Shown here one piece after another: positions 1 through 13,500 of a DNA stretch of 64,000 bases. Numbering within the stretch: the stretch's first letter is position 1; each line of letters opens with the position of its first letter. The notes beneath the pieces are model-generated. The model was not told the DNA's origin and searched no databases. It saw nothing but the letters and a program-made list of their open reading frames with translations. Origin of the DNA: Phlegmacium glaucopus (lineage: Eukaryota > Basidiomycota > Agaricomycetes > Agaricales > Cortinariaceae). The stretch covers positions 467,807 through 531,806 of the forward strand of contig MU130381.1 of NCBI GenBank assembly GCA_015039465.1. Reading direction: 5' to 3'. Made by a program: the position numbers and the translations under genes.

Positions 1-2806
1 GAATATTGCGTCATTGAAGTGAACGCTCGGTAAGCCAATATCATCATCTTTAGGTTTATCGACCTTATAAGATATTTTTTCCAGTTTGAGTCGATCAAGG
101 TTCGAATCGCATAAACGCTTTTTTTAGTTCCATCCTTTCTAAATTCCTCATATAGTGCTCTCGCTTCAAAGGCCACTGGGTATCCTCTTGCTTATACGGC
201 TGCCAAGATCGCTTTAGGACACACTCTTCCCGAATTGCCTAACGCTGTCACAAAGACAACGACGGCTTGCTTTGAGCCTTCACTTGACTATATTGTGACC
301 AAAATACCCAAATGGGACCTAGCGAAATTCTCCTCGCAGGTCAACAGAGAAGTTGGCTCTTCAATGAAATCCGTTGGCGAAGTCATGGCTATCGGACGTA
401 CATTCGAAGAAAGTTTGCAGAAGGCCATTCGTCAAGTAGATCCTCGGTGGAAAGGATTCGAAGTTGTCATCGAGCCTGAGGACTTGGACAAGGCTTTGGC
501 TCGTCCCACAGATATGAGGTTGTTCGCTATTGCCTATGCCATGTACAAGAAAAACTATACCGTCGACCGCATCCATGACTTGACCAAGATAGACAAGGTT
601 AGCTGGTTATAGTTCTCGTTTATAAGCCATTAAGATCTAATGCTATCTATCAGTGGTACCTGTACAAGATCGATAATATCGTTCAGACTCACCATGCATT
701 GAAGGCTGTTGGTTCCATCGAAAAAGTTGACCATGAACTCATGAAACGGGCCAAATGCATGGGCTTTGCCGATGCCCAAATTGCCGATCTTGTAACTTCG
801 ACCGAAGACATCGTCCGCGCACACCGTAAATCACTCGGCATTACACCTTTCGTCAAGCGTATAGATACTCTCGCGGCTGAATATCCTGCACACACTAACT
901 ACCTTTACACAACATATAATGCCTCTGAGCATGATGTTGAGTTTGAAGAACACGGAACCATGGTCCTCGGAAGCGGCGTGTACCGTATTGGAAGCAGCGT
1001 CGAGTTCGATTGGTGTGCTGTTACCTGTGCTCGCAAGCTTAGAGATATGGGGAAGAGGACAATCATGATTAACTATAACCCCGAAACTGTTTCTACCGAT
1101 TTTGATGAGGCCGACAGATTATACTTTGAAGAACTCGGCTATGAACGGGTTATGGATATCTACGAATTGGAACAGGCGCAGGGTGTCATTGTCAGCGTCG
1201 GCGGTAAGGGCATAGTTTCAACTTTAGGTATTCGCGTCCTCAAATTGGGTTTTCCAAGGTCAATTACCTCAGAACATTGCCCTTCGTCTGAAGCACAGTG
1301 GCGTTAATGTGTTGGGCACGGATCCTCAGCAGATCGATACCGCTGAGGATCGACACAAGTTCTCCTCTGTACTGGACAGGATTGGCGTAGATCAACCAGA
1401 ATGGACGGAAGCTACCTCTCTTGAAGCCGCCAAGGCCTTTGCTAACAAAGTTACGTAAGTTGAACTTTCATTCATTCTGAACCCCTTGCCAATGTCGAAT
1501 TAATCCTGGTTCTAGTTACCCCGTTCTAATCAGGCCGTCTTATGTCCTCTCGGGTGCTGCCATGAACGTCGTCTATGAGGAGTCTGCTCTCGAGTACAAC
1601 CTGTCTGCTGCGGCATCCGTTTCTCCATTGCACCCAGTTGTTATCACGAAATTCATTGATGGTGCACAAGAAATTGATATTGATGCTGTTGCACACAAGG
1701 GCAAGCTTCTAGTACATGCTGTCTCCGAACACGTTGAAAATGCTGGCGTACACTCTGGTGATGCGACTCTGGTCCTGCCTCCATACTCTTTGCCTCTTTA
1801 CGATATGGATCGCTTAAAGACCATCGCCGAAAAGGTCGCAGAGGCTTTCCAGATTTCTGGTCCATACAACATGCAGATTATTAGGAAACCTAGGAAGAAC
1901 CCCGAAGAGGAGGCCGAATTGAAAGTTATCGAGTGCAACTTGCGAGCTTCTCGTTCTTTCCCCTTTGTCTCGAAGGTTCTTGGATATAATTTCATCGATG
2001 CTGCCACAACCGCAATCGTGGACCAGGATGTGCCAGAACCTGTTGACATCATGAAGCAACCTCGGGATTACACCTCGATTAAGGTCGCCCAGTTCTCTTG
2101 GACACGACTAGGAGGCGCCGATCCTTTCTTGGGTGTTGGTAAGCTCTTTTTTGTTTCTATCGGTTTTGATGGACAAAAATTAATTTTGTTACCACAGAAA
2201 TGGCAAGCACTGGAGAGGTAGCTAGTTTCGGCAAAGACATTCACGAAGCATACTGGGCATCTCTGCTGAGCACTACTGGTTTCAAGATCCCTCGCGCAGG
2301 CTCCGGTGTTCTCCTAGGTGGCGATATCACGAAACCCGAGATGGCTTCCATTGCCAAACAGTTGAATACACTAGGATTCAAGCTCTACTGCTCCTCTCCT
2401 ATTGTGGAGGAATTCTTGAATAACATCCCTCACCTTACTGCAAAGCGTATCTTCTTCCCCAAGACAGACAAACGAAAGCTTCGTATGGTATTTGACGAAT
2501 ACGAGATCCAGACTGTTATCAACTTGGCCAAGTTTCGAGGAACTAACTTCACCGATGAAGACTATGTGGCTCGTCGGTAGGTTATCCTGGCCAAGTCTCT
2601 CATGACACTAAGTTCTTATTACCTGTTTTTCTTTTAGGAATGCCGTCGATTTTGGGTTACCTTTATTGAATAATGCCAAAACCGCGCAGCTCTTCGTTGA
2701 AAGTCTGGCAAAAAAGATTCCTCTAGGTGGCTTACAAGGTTACAGAGAGGGTCACATTCCTTCCGAAGTTCGCTCCTGGCGGGAATTTGTGGGCAAACGT
2801 GCCTAA
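1..2806 (+). CDS. CPA2: Carbamoyl-phosphate synthase, arginine-specific, large subunit (3' part)
   Basis: Makes carbamoyl phosphate for arginine synthesis from bicarbonate, ATP and ammonia channelled from the small subunit. The gene enters from the left edge, so the N-terminal region is missing. Exons: 1-29, 85-99, 156-597, 654-1203, 1259-1454, 1516-2138, 2198-2576, 2638-2806. Visible hallmarks are the [18 protein letters not shown] segment of the first ATP-grasp half, [14 protein letters not shown] at the interdomain linker, VSVGGQLPQN and [11 protein letters not shown] of the second ATP-grasp half, and the C-terminal MGS-like allosteric domain. Translation stops at TAA 2804-2806 directly after that domain, with no dihydroorotase or ATCase extension; this argues for the arginine-specific enzyme and against the pyrimidine multifunctional protein. 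Exon 2 is a 15-nt micro-exon, needed to recover the invariant SRSS. It converges on the oxidase gene downstream. Confidence 0.93.
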
Positions 2807-3124
2807 AAACCCACCTCCCTACTCCCTCCAAAAAAAAAATCTAATCAGGATATCAACCAAGGGATCTAAACTCAGTGTATGTTTAACTGTAGGGTGGGAG
2901 ATAATAGTTTTTTTCCGCCTCATTGGACGGCCCTTGCCCAGTGTTGTCCTGTCTTGCATTGCGTAGCTTCGTCCTCGGGTAAATGTACTTTTAATTTCCT
3001 ACGATTCCACTTTTGAAATCTGAGCCGAACTGGATGCATCACTCTGAGTCCTTCATAAGTACTGTCAAAGTTAACGGCGTTTGCTGTGGGTTGACGGTAG
3101 GTATGGGGTAAAATATTCCCGGAT

Positions 3125-4800
3125 TTAAGAAACTCTTGGATCCAGGTCTACAGGGGTACAGAGTTGGTCCAAGTCTAATTTCAATACAGCACCCGAACGA
3201 GAAGGATCTGGTCCTAACGCCTTTCGTTCGACTGCGAATTTTGCACGAAGTGCGGGGTCTAACTTTTCTTCTACAAGGTCCGCGACAAGTCGGCCAATGA
3301 CAGGAAGGAACTGGATATATGTTATTTCACTATAGGCAAGTCAAAGCAAGGATGGAAAAACCTTGTAGGCATGTCCACTCCCACCCGTGGCAAGAATGAT
3401 TGAATCGTCCGAGGGATGCGTTCCGATCACCCAATCCCCATCAGGTGAATCGTTATACCTTGGTTATCATAAGGATTTCTCTTGAGCAAAGGGGTTTCCG
3501 TCCCAAGTATCAATTCATTCTCACCAACAAAGCCTAGTCGCACAAAAGGGTTTCTCAGCAAGATCCGGATACACATTTTTCAAATGCATACGAAGATCCC
3601 GAACAACAGATTGTGGGATCAATAAACCTCGAACGGGATCGGATGTCACTGTGTGAGGCGTCGAAATCGTTCCATTTGCTTCATCAGTATGAGTATATCC
3701 AGCAGAGTGAGTGGCGAATTTTACGACATTCCCTTCGTTTGGCTAATTTGGATTTTAATATTAGTATAGATTCTGTGACCCGAGGTCAAGTACTGACAGG
3801 AAAAATATAGAACTCAGAACTCAGGTCTAAGATGACCGGGCAATCCCTGTAAGCCTCGGCCTCTTGCTCAGAAAGCTGAAGCATAGCGATACATTGGCTA
3901 TTTTATTATTCGCATAAATTCCTGATATGAAGAATGATTTCAAAATGGTGGCTCACCCTGTCGCAAGACACATGTGGGCCAGATCAAGCTCTGGAAAAGC
4001 AGACGGAGTCCAGGAACCAGTGGCAATAATAACCAATCCAGCATCAAATATGGAGCCATCGGTACACTGAACTCCAATTGTCTTGCCATTTTGGCGAAGA
4101 ATCCGGTGGACACCCTTACCCGGAAGGACCTTGCCTTTCAGGGCTATAACTTCACTTAACAGTATAGACAAGCCTTGGCCTGCATTGGCCCAGCCGCCGT
4201 CACGATTGAGGTATCCTCCACGATCGCTAAACGTCCCCGTACGGATATCGGGAGGAAACACAGAGCGAACTTGACCGCCGTCCTGCAGTCGCTCTAAAAC
4301 GGCCCCCAAAGCGACATCGTTTCTGTACGATTCGCTTACATATTTTTCTCCTGAGTCGGAGGAAGCTAAAACGAGTACACCTGATCTTGTATTTTTGAAT
4401 CGAGAAATCATCATCCATATGATGCCTCTTCGGATCTTATCGTACTTACTCATGATAAGTATCACCCCATTTTTTCTGGTCCTTCCACGAAAGAATTGCC
4501 TCACGAGCAAGCTCGGCATACATCCTGTCAGAGTAGGAGCTTCGAACAACTGGTATTACCAAGATGCCAATTACAAGTCAGTACCACGCGGTGAAACTTG
4601 AAGAACCTGAAAACAGGCTAGCAAGAGACGTATCGACCTCGATTGATATCATTACTGGCCGCATCTGGAGCAGGTAGGGTGGTGGATCGGTCAAGGATAG
4701 TGACATCCATATAACCGCGTTGCAACAGATGATACGCTGTGGACACCCCAAAGCACCCGGCCCCAACCACGACGATTTTTTCATTCTTCAGGATAGGCAT
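3125..4800 (-). CDS. FAD-dependent amine oxidase (fructosyl amino acid oxidase / sarcosine oxidase family)
   Basis: DAO-fold flavoenzyme that oxidises a secondary amine (fructosyl amino acid, sarcosine or pipecolate type), giving H2O2. Exons on the minus strand: 4800-4638, 4549-4450, 4385-3957, 3897-3798, 3742-3525, 3458-3362, 3310-3125; 430 residues with an intact frame, the usual size for amadoriases. The N-terminus has the Rossmann signature VVVGAGCFG (G13, G15, G18). Further family segments are AASNDINR, ATGSWTPS, the RLCWY segment whose Cys is the position where amadoriases bind FAD covalently, and the C-terminal ATGGSGHAYKFLPVIGR. No peroxisomal SKL-type tripeptide is seen at the C-terminus (it ends PRVS), unlike many amadoriases. 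The exact substrate cannot be read from sequence; a pipecolate or sarcosine oxidase remains possible. Confidence 0.88.
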
Positions 4801-6158
4801 AGCCTGAGCGACCTACAGGGTGATAAGCGCGTGGAATGGAAAAAAAAGGAGATCATCAACCCGAACCCGAGGTTGAGGACCTTAGTAATTCTTGCTGGCT
4901 TTACCAGGTGGAGGGTAAGCGCTGTAAGTATTCATATGCCGATTTTTAAACGGTACCCTCTTTCTATTTTTAGGCTAACGTTAACAAACCTCATGCACAT
5001 CTCCTAAAAATACAAATTTCATGGGAGAGGGAAACTAAAAACAGTGTCATTTATTTACAATTAAAATTGTCTGCAAGACAAAGTATGTACCTGATGTCGT
5101 TCTAATCAATACTGCGTTAATGCTGTGACAGAGCATCTTGATTCACAACATCCCAGGATACACCAGCTCCAAAATGATTTGGGTTCAAAGTTGATGGATC
5201 CCTAAAACTACAAGGAACTTTTATTAATATACCAGAACATTAATAAAGTCCTGGAATAGTAGTAAGGTAACCCGATCATCAGGTTATAACGAAGGCATTG
5301 ATAAAATAACCAGGGAAATAATCAGAGTCACAAGAGCTATCAAACGATGTCGAAGGTGAAAGGATGACAGATACTAGATTCATCATTGTCTAAGACTGTT
5401 GGTGATCAATGAGCTCGGGAGAATCATTAAATCACCTTTGATGTTACGGATTGTCCAGGAAGGATCTCCTTTGGCCGTCGAGATACCACAAGGAGATATT
5501 ACCGCACCTTCACGACTTCCGCGGCAGATACGTCCTATCGTCAAAGTTGTTCCACAGGTGCGCTGCGCATATGAGCGGCGGCCGCAACACATGAGAAGAC
5601 GCCAAGTTCTTCGCGGAGTAACACTCCGCATATCAACTTCATAGACATGCCAGTGATTGAAGTCCCATATCCGGATGTAGTGGAACAGAGTGGAACTTGC
5701 GCGGTTGCAGTCTGTGCCCTAGCCATACTTACCCTTACTTACCTAGCTTTCGGGAGTATCCACACTATTGGGCATTTATCCGATAACCTCTATCTCCTTT
5801 GCGATGCGGTTTCCACACCGGCGATACTGTGTGATAGCTTTCAACTCTCTTGAAACCTGCATGACATGGAGGAGTTGATCTGATTCCTCTTGGATTCCTC
5901 TGAATCAACCGTTTTGATGTTTTTCGAGGAACACCGAGACTGCCGGGCGTCCAGTGTAAAAATTTTGAACAAGTTGCTACAAATTGATACAATAATACTT
6001 ACACTGCAGCAAAGATTTACAGTATCCTGGTCAACACTGACTTGATAGATACACCGTCCCATATTGATTGCAAGTTACTCTAGTAGATGGGGTTATTTAA
6101 GTCATTATAATGTGATTCTATATATATTCGTTCCAGATAGCAAAGTTATTCAACTTAT
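4801..6158. other. Intergenic, weak coding signals only
   Basis: No convincing gene. On the minus strand between about 5380 and 5710 overlapping reading frames (one containing the segment IWDFNHWHVYEV) look somewhat protein-like, and splice-like sites occur near 5730. However, no start, domain or continuous spliced model could be built. It may be a decayed or lineage-specific small gene. Confidence 0.4.
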
Positions 6159-8799
6159 TCACTGCGAGTGCATTGAGGAAAAAAGGTTCACGATGATGGG
6201 TTGAAGTTTTCCATCGCGGATAGCCTGCAGAACAAGATAAGCATTGCAATCCGAAGCTTAATGGAAACTGCACAATCGTACCTCATGGATCAGTGATACA
6301 TTCTGGCCGACAGTAACATCGTCCACACCAAGGCCATTGACAAACCGATGATAGTTTTCGGATCCATGCATCCTGATTCCTAGAGTTAAGCGGACGAATT
6401 CGTACACGGGCCGCGTTCGATTGAGGCTAGGGCTGGCTGGGGCTGCTCCCCGCGCGCCAGACAGATAATCCTTGCGAAGTCCGTCAAGTAGGGAGAAGGC
6501 TCGCGATGCCACCCGGGCGCGGAATGTGGGGATGCAGGTCAGAGCAGAACCAACGAGAGAGGGGTTGCAGAATGAGGAACCAGTGAAGAAGTCAAGAAGA
6601 GGGATGGTAGTCGAAGCCGCAACTTTCTGCATACGCTCTGCGGCATCCATGGTGCTCGTAGCATCAAATGTATCATGAAGTGCAGATGCTACTTTGGCTT
6701 TGATAGGTATCGCGTCATTTTCTGACAAGATAGAACCGAAAGCCGTAGAAAACTCTTCGGATGCGATCTTGATTAGCCCTTCATGGAATTCGTGCTGAAG
6801 AGATCGAAGGTCCAAAGCTAAAGTAAGGAGGCTGTAAGGGAAAAAAATAAAAGCAGAAAGGCAAAGGGTCAAACCTTGGCAGAGGGCATAGAGATATGAT
6901 GAAATTAATATTGATAGAACTTCTAAGGAGTTGATAGTCGCGCGCGCAGATATCAAAGCAAGGGAACTAAAGATATATCAGTAATGAAAACACCTTGAAA
7001 TTCAAAAATGAAATACATACTTCACAGCCTGATTGTGCATCTCAGCAGATTGAATGTGCGTCGAAACAGGATTTGCTAGGTATCCCAGCTCAGCTACATA
7101 CGCTGCAGATGCAATATCGATGCCTTTGCCGTGGTAGTCGAGTGACGGATCAGTGGCAGCCAAAGAAGGTGGTAGACCGCGATTCATGGCAGGGTCGATA
7201 AGCTCTGCGCATTGTGCGAAGAGGATTTTGCCTAGATGGTGAAGGCTGAGACGTGTCTTCTCCATAGCGTTTGTGACGGCCATTGCCTGGAAGTTGCCAC
7301 CGTGGTGAATTATGCCCGCTTCACCGTCGACCAGAGGATTGTCGGTTGCTACGAATATTCAATCAATTGTATCGAAAGAAGAATATGGAACTTACTTGAA
7401 TTACATTCGATGGTGATGGTCTTAAGCGATTGTAGTAGGTCTTCAACTTGGGGACCGATAAACTGTGGTGCAGTTCTCAGCGGATAGCGATCTTGACGGA
7501 GAGTGCCTTCATCCTCTTCAATCGTACACTCTTCTTCGTGCGTAACCGCGAATTTACTCCCTTCCAAGAGATCCCATATATTTTTGGCCGTCTCAATCTG
7601 GAACAGTAATCAGAATTAAAAGTATCACCAAGAATAACGCTCATACCTGGCCGGGATGAGGTCGAGCGACAGCGTTAATGAAAGGGTCAAAGGAAGCGCG
7701 AGTTCCCGCGAGTGCTTCAGTGCCCATCGCGGTACAGACCTGAGAGAGCAGCATTAGATGAACGGCGTCGTTTAAGGCCAGAGCTGCAACTGAAGCGGAG
7801 AAAGCTGTCCCATTGAGGATTCCAAGATGTTCCTTAGAAGCAAGAGGGATGGGTGCGATGCCATGCGCGTCAAGTGCTTTACATGAAGAAACTATCTTGC
7901 GGCCGCCAAAGGCCGCGGGGCCGTCGAACACCCTAATAGAAGGATTGCCGATGAGAGTTCCAGCAATATAGGATAATGGGGCGAGATCTTGCAATTGAAA
8001 ATCGATTAAGAACAAGAATTATAATTTAAAATGAATAACATTACCTCCAGAAGCAGAGATAGTTCCGCGTAAAGGCACTAGGGGCGTAATATTAGCGCGA
8101 AGGAGTTGGCTCATTTTCTCGATCAATTCCCATCGAACGCCTGAGTGGCCTCTGATGAGAGAATTCATGCGTATGAGTATGGCTCCTCGGACCCACGACT
8201 CTGGCATACTTGTTGCGCTGAGTGGGTCTTGGAGAGGGAGGACATCAAGGGGTTTCACCGATGAAGGAAGAACACCGCTGTGTTGGTGTTGAAGAAGAGC
8301 GTTGCCCAGAAGGATAGGTTGATCTGTTCGAGTGTCTGCGCTACCACCAAATCCTGTTGATACTCCATAGACACTGAGGCCTGCATCGACCTTGTCGGCC
8401 ATAACCTTGCGACTTTGGGCTATCTTAGCCTTGAGCGCAGGAGATTCGTCAAGGGAAACGGATGCATGATATCTCGACGCTGCCGTCACAGCCGCGATAG
8501 AAAGGCTCTGACCGTCTACGACGACTGGCTTTCCATTCCTTGGTCGAGTATCAGCCTCAAAGTAAACTTGATCTGTTGTAAATGTGAACTCACTTGTAAT
8601 TTTCGAGCTCGTTGAAAGAGAGAATAAAGTCTTGGACGAGGGTTGTAGACTCTGGCTGCGATGCGACAATTCCTAATTCAGGATTGAGTAGGACAGATCC
8701 GAGTCGAGTCGAGTGTTTGACTTTGGGTCTAACTATTCCTGAGGCGGAGGACGTCTTTCTCTGAGCTTTTGCTCTAGTTTCTGTAGAGATAATAGTCAT
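6159..8799 (-). CDS. PAL: Phenylalanine ammonia-lyase
   Basis: Deaminates L-phenylalanine to trans-cinnamate and ammonia with the self-made MIO prosthetic group. Exons: 8799-8594, 8538-8045, 7987-7647, 7597-7396, 7348-7021, 6966-6875, 6817-6282, 6224-6159; 754 residues, normal for basidiomycete PAL. The MIO-forming Ala-Ser-Gly lies at about residues 231-233 ([14 protein letters not shown]), and an intron interrupts the codon directly after this triad. The catalytic Tyr loop [13 protein letters not shown] and the active-site segment [20 protein letters not shown] are present. The start is the ATG at 8799; an in-frame TTG six bases upstream is not needed. A TATA box lies 75-80 bp upstream. Histidine ammonia-lyase is less likely because of the length and the fungal PAL-type C-terminal region. 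Confidence 0.95.
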
Positions 8800-8872
8800 G
8801 ATCAAATATGACAGGAGATAAGATATTTGCGATGGGGTGTGTGTAGTGAATCATAGTGAGTCTTGGCTGCTG

Positions 8873-8888
8873 TTTATATAGGCCAATT
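8873..8888 (-). promoter_or_regulatory. TATA box and inverted CCAAT box of the PAL promoter
   Basis: On the minus strand TATATAAA lies 75-80 bp upstream of the PAL start codon, and immediately upstream of it is ATTGG, the reverse of CCAAT. Position and spacing fit a fungal core promoter. The divergent space to FCF1 (8800-9708, 909 bp) holds no other gene that I can support. Confidence 0.5.
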
Positions 8889-9708
8889 GAACTGTCTGAT
8901 AAAATAAAAATATGGGTAGGTTAGATCCGAAAGAGACAAAGGCAAGGGGTCGCATGTTACTAGGAATCTCACATCAGTTTCAGCTAGGATTCAGAATCAT
9001 AGCAATCCCAGGATTTAAAGAACTAACTCGAGGCTTGTTGGTCCACATATGATACTTGAGGTGTACAGCTTGATCACTCACATCGCCGTGGGGCATCATC
9101 TCCGTTTCCAGCTCGTTACATAGTACATATACAATACAACGATGATCTAGTGCCCTCTAGCCGACGACTAACTCGGACCCGTCATCATCTCATCAAAGCA
9201 CAAAGGTCTATGAACCTGAAGAAGTTTCAAAATTACGTCTCACCTCCGAGTCTCGTCAAAGTCCGGGCACAAAGTTTGAACCGGCATATTTCTTCATGCG
9301 ACTTTTGACTCAACCAACTACTCTGCGTTTTCTTTTCACGGAGTCACTGAGTCAGGCAGTGATGGAAATCCTTTTAATTTACCGAAGGCCTGTGACGAGG
9401 TTGAAGTTAATTCAAAACCTGAGCGATCCTCGGCTGGATAGTAAGCGATCGCGAGAAGTGTTTAATGAATCCTTGGTTTCCTATAACAAAAATATCTTCT
9501 TGGCGTTAGGCAAGTTTTTTCACAGCCTCTGAAATTTGTAAAACAGACAAGTCTACCTCAAACTTTACAAAGCGGAGAGCCTAAGGAGCACAGCAGTATT
9601 TTGGGTTCCTGTAGTTACGCAGGTTTACGTCAGACGAGACTTGTCTGTGGCAGTGTCGCTAAATTTGTTCACTCTTTTTCTTGACACTCTAGAATTGCAC
9701 TGATTCAA

Positions 9709-10582
9709 ATGGTACAGACCGCTTTTTCAACAGCTTGGAAATGAGTCTTGAAGTGATGAGTTTTTATAGGGAAAAGTCAAGAAAACACGAAAGTTCGCCA
9801 CCGTCAAGCGGATGTTGAATCCAAATGACATTCGGCTGTAAGCATGAATCACCATCGACGTTCGGGTAGGTGACCTCAGATGTTTTCGTTAGGAAGGAGA
9901 ACCAGTTGAAACAAAAGAAGAAGGAGGAAGAGGAGAAAGCCAAGGCCGTTCGCAGAGTGTCAGTCTCAACCTTTGCTCCCCATAGTAAACATTAACTTTC
10001 TTCCAAGTCCCCAAGTCGCTTCTTCCTTGTTTTTGGCGCACAATACGGCACTTGTTCCACCATACCGTGTGCTTATCGATACCAACTTCATAAACTTCAG
10101 TCTCCAAAACAAGTTAGAGTTGATCAGTGGCATGATGGATTGTCTATATGCAAAATGTAGGCAAATGTTGCACAGTCAAATTGTCTTGTTGAATTTCTCG
10201 TTGATCTCACTTTCAGGTATTCCTTGTGTCACCGATTGCGTGATGGCCGAGTTGGAAAAGTTAGGTCATCGGTACCGTGTGGCTCTTCGGTGAGTTAGGA
10301 GATAATGGCATGATACAATGCCTGCAAGAAAATATGTTAATTTTCTCTCGTCATAGAGTGGCGCGAGACCCGCGATTCGAACGTTTACAATGTTCACATA
10401 CAGGTACCTATGCCGACGATTGTCTAGTTCAGCGAGTCACAGCACATAAATGTTTCATTGTCGCTACCTGCGATAGAGAACTGCGCCGTCGGATCCGTCC
10501 AATACCCGGTGTGCCATTGATGTATATTGTAAAGAGACGATATGCCATCGAACGCCTGCCAGATCAAGGCGCTCCGAGTTAA
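9709..10582 (+). CDS. FCF1: rRNA-processing PIN-domain endonuclease FCF1/UTP24
   Basis: PIN-domain nuclease of the small-subunit processome that cleaves pre-rRNA at A1/A2 in the nucleolus. Exons: 9709-9711, 9770-9837, 9893-9958, 10008-10156, 10217-10289, 10357-10582; 194 residues against about 190-200 in the family. The first coding exon is only the ATG, followed at once by GTACAG; splicing gives the conserved N-terminus [19 protein letters not shown]-domain hallmarks are [10 protein letters not shown] with the first catalytic Asp, [14 protein letters not shown], and [12 protein letters not shown] with further acidic residues. A lysine/glutamate-rich stretch lies in exon 3. The C-terminus ends GAPS, slightly shorter than in animals. 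Confidence 0.95.
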
Positions 10583-13500
10583 TAAAAGATCATTATCAAT
10601 CTTATTTGGTCTGTACAGGTAATCTTTGTATCATAAGGCATTTTTGATTTATAACGCCAACGCTTTTGATTTATAATGGTGAGCGTTAACGCAAAGGTTG
10701 ATGTCGAATATGCTCACGATGTGCCCAGGTTAATAATGATACATCTACTTCTGCCTACCACCGCCGATTGTCATCGTAATATTAGCGCGTCTGATGGATT
10801 GAGTCAGTAGAAGACAGCCTTCGGCGTATCATTGTTCCAATGGCCAGGTCTGCTCGTGATAAAATCATCGTGGCACCTTCACAGGGGATAGTTCCATTGG
10901 AAATGCATATCTTAGTGTGGCATCTCAATCCTCAATATACTTGCGAAACCCCAGGATCCCTACCGGAACCCACAACAACCTAAAGGGATACATATCACAT
11001 GTACACAAGAACTATTATAATGCTGTAAGTTCCGACCGTACATGCCACACCGTTGGTTTATGAACACGGTGTTGCTAAATCATATGTAGTAATCAGAGGT
11101 ATGAGGTACGAGGCCTCACCAATGCTTTCATGGTAGTAAGGTTTGGTACGGTCATGTAAGGCTTGGACCTTCAAGTACATTTGGACAGGGCTGCACATAA
11201 AAATATCTTACACATTAATGTAAAACATGTGGATTTTGAAATTTGTAGCCGATTTCACGAAAAAGGCACACCGTAAATAACGTCATCAGCGCGTCCCGCC
11301 GGCTTCGAGTCTGAGGGCTTACGGTCTGTGATAACGTTTGGAATCCTTTGGTCTATTGCAGGATGCAAGAGAAGACTACGTCTAACCATAAGGGATGCTA
11401 ATAACAACTTAGTATTAATAATTATGAGGTCGCGATGCACGGGCCAAGTTCATGCCAGAACATCAAACGGCTACGAATGGCAGGCTTATGTCCTGCAAAG
11501 ATGCGAATGAGAGAGAATAACAGCATAAACTTGGCATTAATAACAGAAGGTCTCCAGGCTGCTAGCATTAATGCACCGAAAAGCGAAGGTTTATCGATGT
11601 GTGCCACAATGATGACAGTAGTAGATAGTGCTACTACTAGTAGTATTTCGACACCAAAGAGGCCCTGCACACAGGTACAAGAACTCACACAGAAAATCGG
11701 TCAATTCCTAACATTTGGGAGAGAACCAGTCACCAGAAGGCCGGCGTCGGTGAATTAAACAAAGGCTTAGGAGGCTGTCCTGTACATAATAAGGATCAGT
11801 CTCAAGTCAAAAAAAATTGGAGGGACATTACCTACCGTTTTGATCTAATCTCGTGGAATTTGGATCTCGTCGAGCTTCTTCCCTCGCGAGTTTCAAGCGT
11901 GAAGGACTCTTGACCTGCCTTTACTGAAACGATCGCCTAGCGACCTCAGCGGTGATGCTGTCAGTTCACTCGGGTGGCGAGAGATAGCAGCCGTGAAGAC
12001 GGAGACAGGATGCAAATCTCGGGAATGTAAATGAAGTCGGTGTGCCTGGTTCATTCAGATCCCCCTCGCAGTGGGAGAATCTGAAGAAGCGATCCAGACC
12101 TGCAAGGTTAGAGGTTCCTCAGACGCAAGATAGAATTCGAACCTTTGCGACATGTCGGACTTATTTATTGTTGTCCGGTTACGTGCTTGTAATTTTGATA
12201 CTGATGGCCCTAGGGAGGTAGCGGGAGACGGTTCGGTATGGATATGGTGGTTCTCCATATTTATTAGGTTGCTCCTGTAAGACAGGGAGTGAGCACATAC
12301 TCGATACGTTCCCGTAGCGGCGGTGACTTCGTTGAGAGTCGTTGTGTGTTAATCAGCTTCCAGGCAGTAAAATCCGCGATGAGAAAGCACGGCATAGAGC
12401 CAGGGAACACGGTATAGAGACGGGACTGATACACCTGCATAACCGAGAAACCGGACCCTATTTTGCGGTATTGAATTCATAGAACAAAGGGGGGAGCTTG
12501 AAAAGATACCATACCATATGGGCTGAGCGTCGCAATGCGGCATGTCATCGCTTGCTCTGGCTGTATCGAGTTTGAGGACAGTTGTGATCTGGCATGCAGA
12601 CGCCACAATCGGAAAGACAACCAGTCGCTACAACGATACCGGTCTTATCACTGGCCGCATCACACACCAGCTCACACACCCTTCATTTTCTGGACTTCGT
12701 CAGCGCTGACGGCAAGGGAGTTGAGAACAAGATGTCCGTGTGGGACCTAAGCAACAGTCCGGTCAAAATCGAACTCGGTGGAGATCTAAACCAACTGGAG
12801 AAAATTTATTACTTGATTTCTGTTAGAGTGTACCAGGGTAAATATGAAGGAAGAGATGTGCAGAAAATTTCATTTCGAAGCAGGACTGAGACTTGGGTCA
12901 ATTTGGCTCGAGCAGGTGCAGTTAACATCCGTTTATTTGTGGAATTTCTGTCCCTGACTTACGATTTATTTCAGAACGAAACTGTTGGTGGCGGCACGAC
13001 TGGAGGTTTAGTTGGCGATGGGATGACATCTAATGCAGGCAGCAGCCCCCATCACACCTCCACAAGTACTCCAACCGACAGACAGATGTCCTGCAAACGC
13101 CGAAGCGCATGGGTCCACAACATTCTAATCCTCGCAGAATTGTACAAGGATCCTAATTCGGTCAACTTGCAAGATTTAAATCCGCAACACCAAGTGCCCC
13201 CCTGGCTCCACAGACGATGGATGTGGGGTATTCCACCACTTACCTACGGTGTAGTACGCCCCGTACGCCATCCGTCATGACGGATCATGGTCCGGGCCCC
13301 TACTCCACCAATGAGATAGATAGGCACGATACAATGTGGTAGGTGGGGAGTGGGGAGCTCCGGGGTCGAATCGCCAGAATACATAAGTTACCTCGGTCAA
13401 GTTCCGAGTCTGTCCGCCGCCGAAAACACTCTTGCAATTGCGCATCAAGTGGGGGATAGATTGCGATAAATAGCCACAATGGCTCCTATGGGGATATGCG

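Noticed and set aside
2139..2197. Separate genes for each long ORF at the carbamoyl-phosphate synthase locus
   Set aside because: All are exons of one protein with consensus introns; no break in the enzyme sequence.
13360..13385. T-arm-like GGGGTCGAATCGCC
   Set aside because: Loop lacks the TTC start, stem pairing is poor, and no cloverleaf can be drawn.
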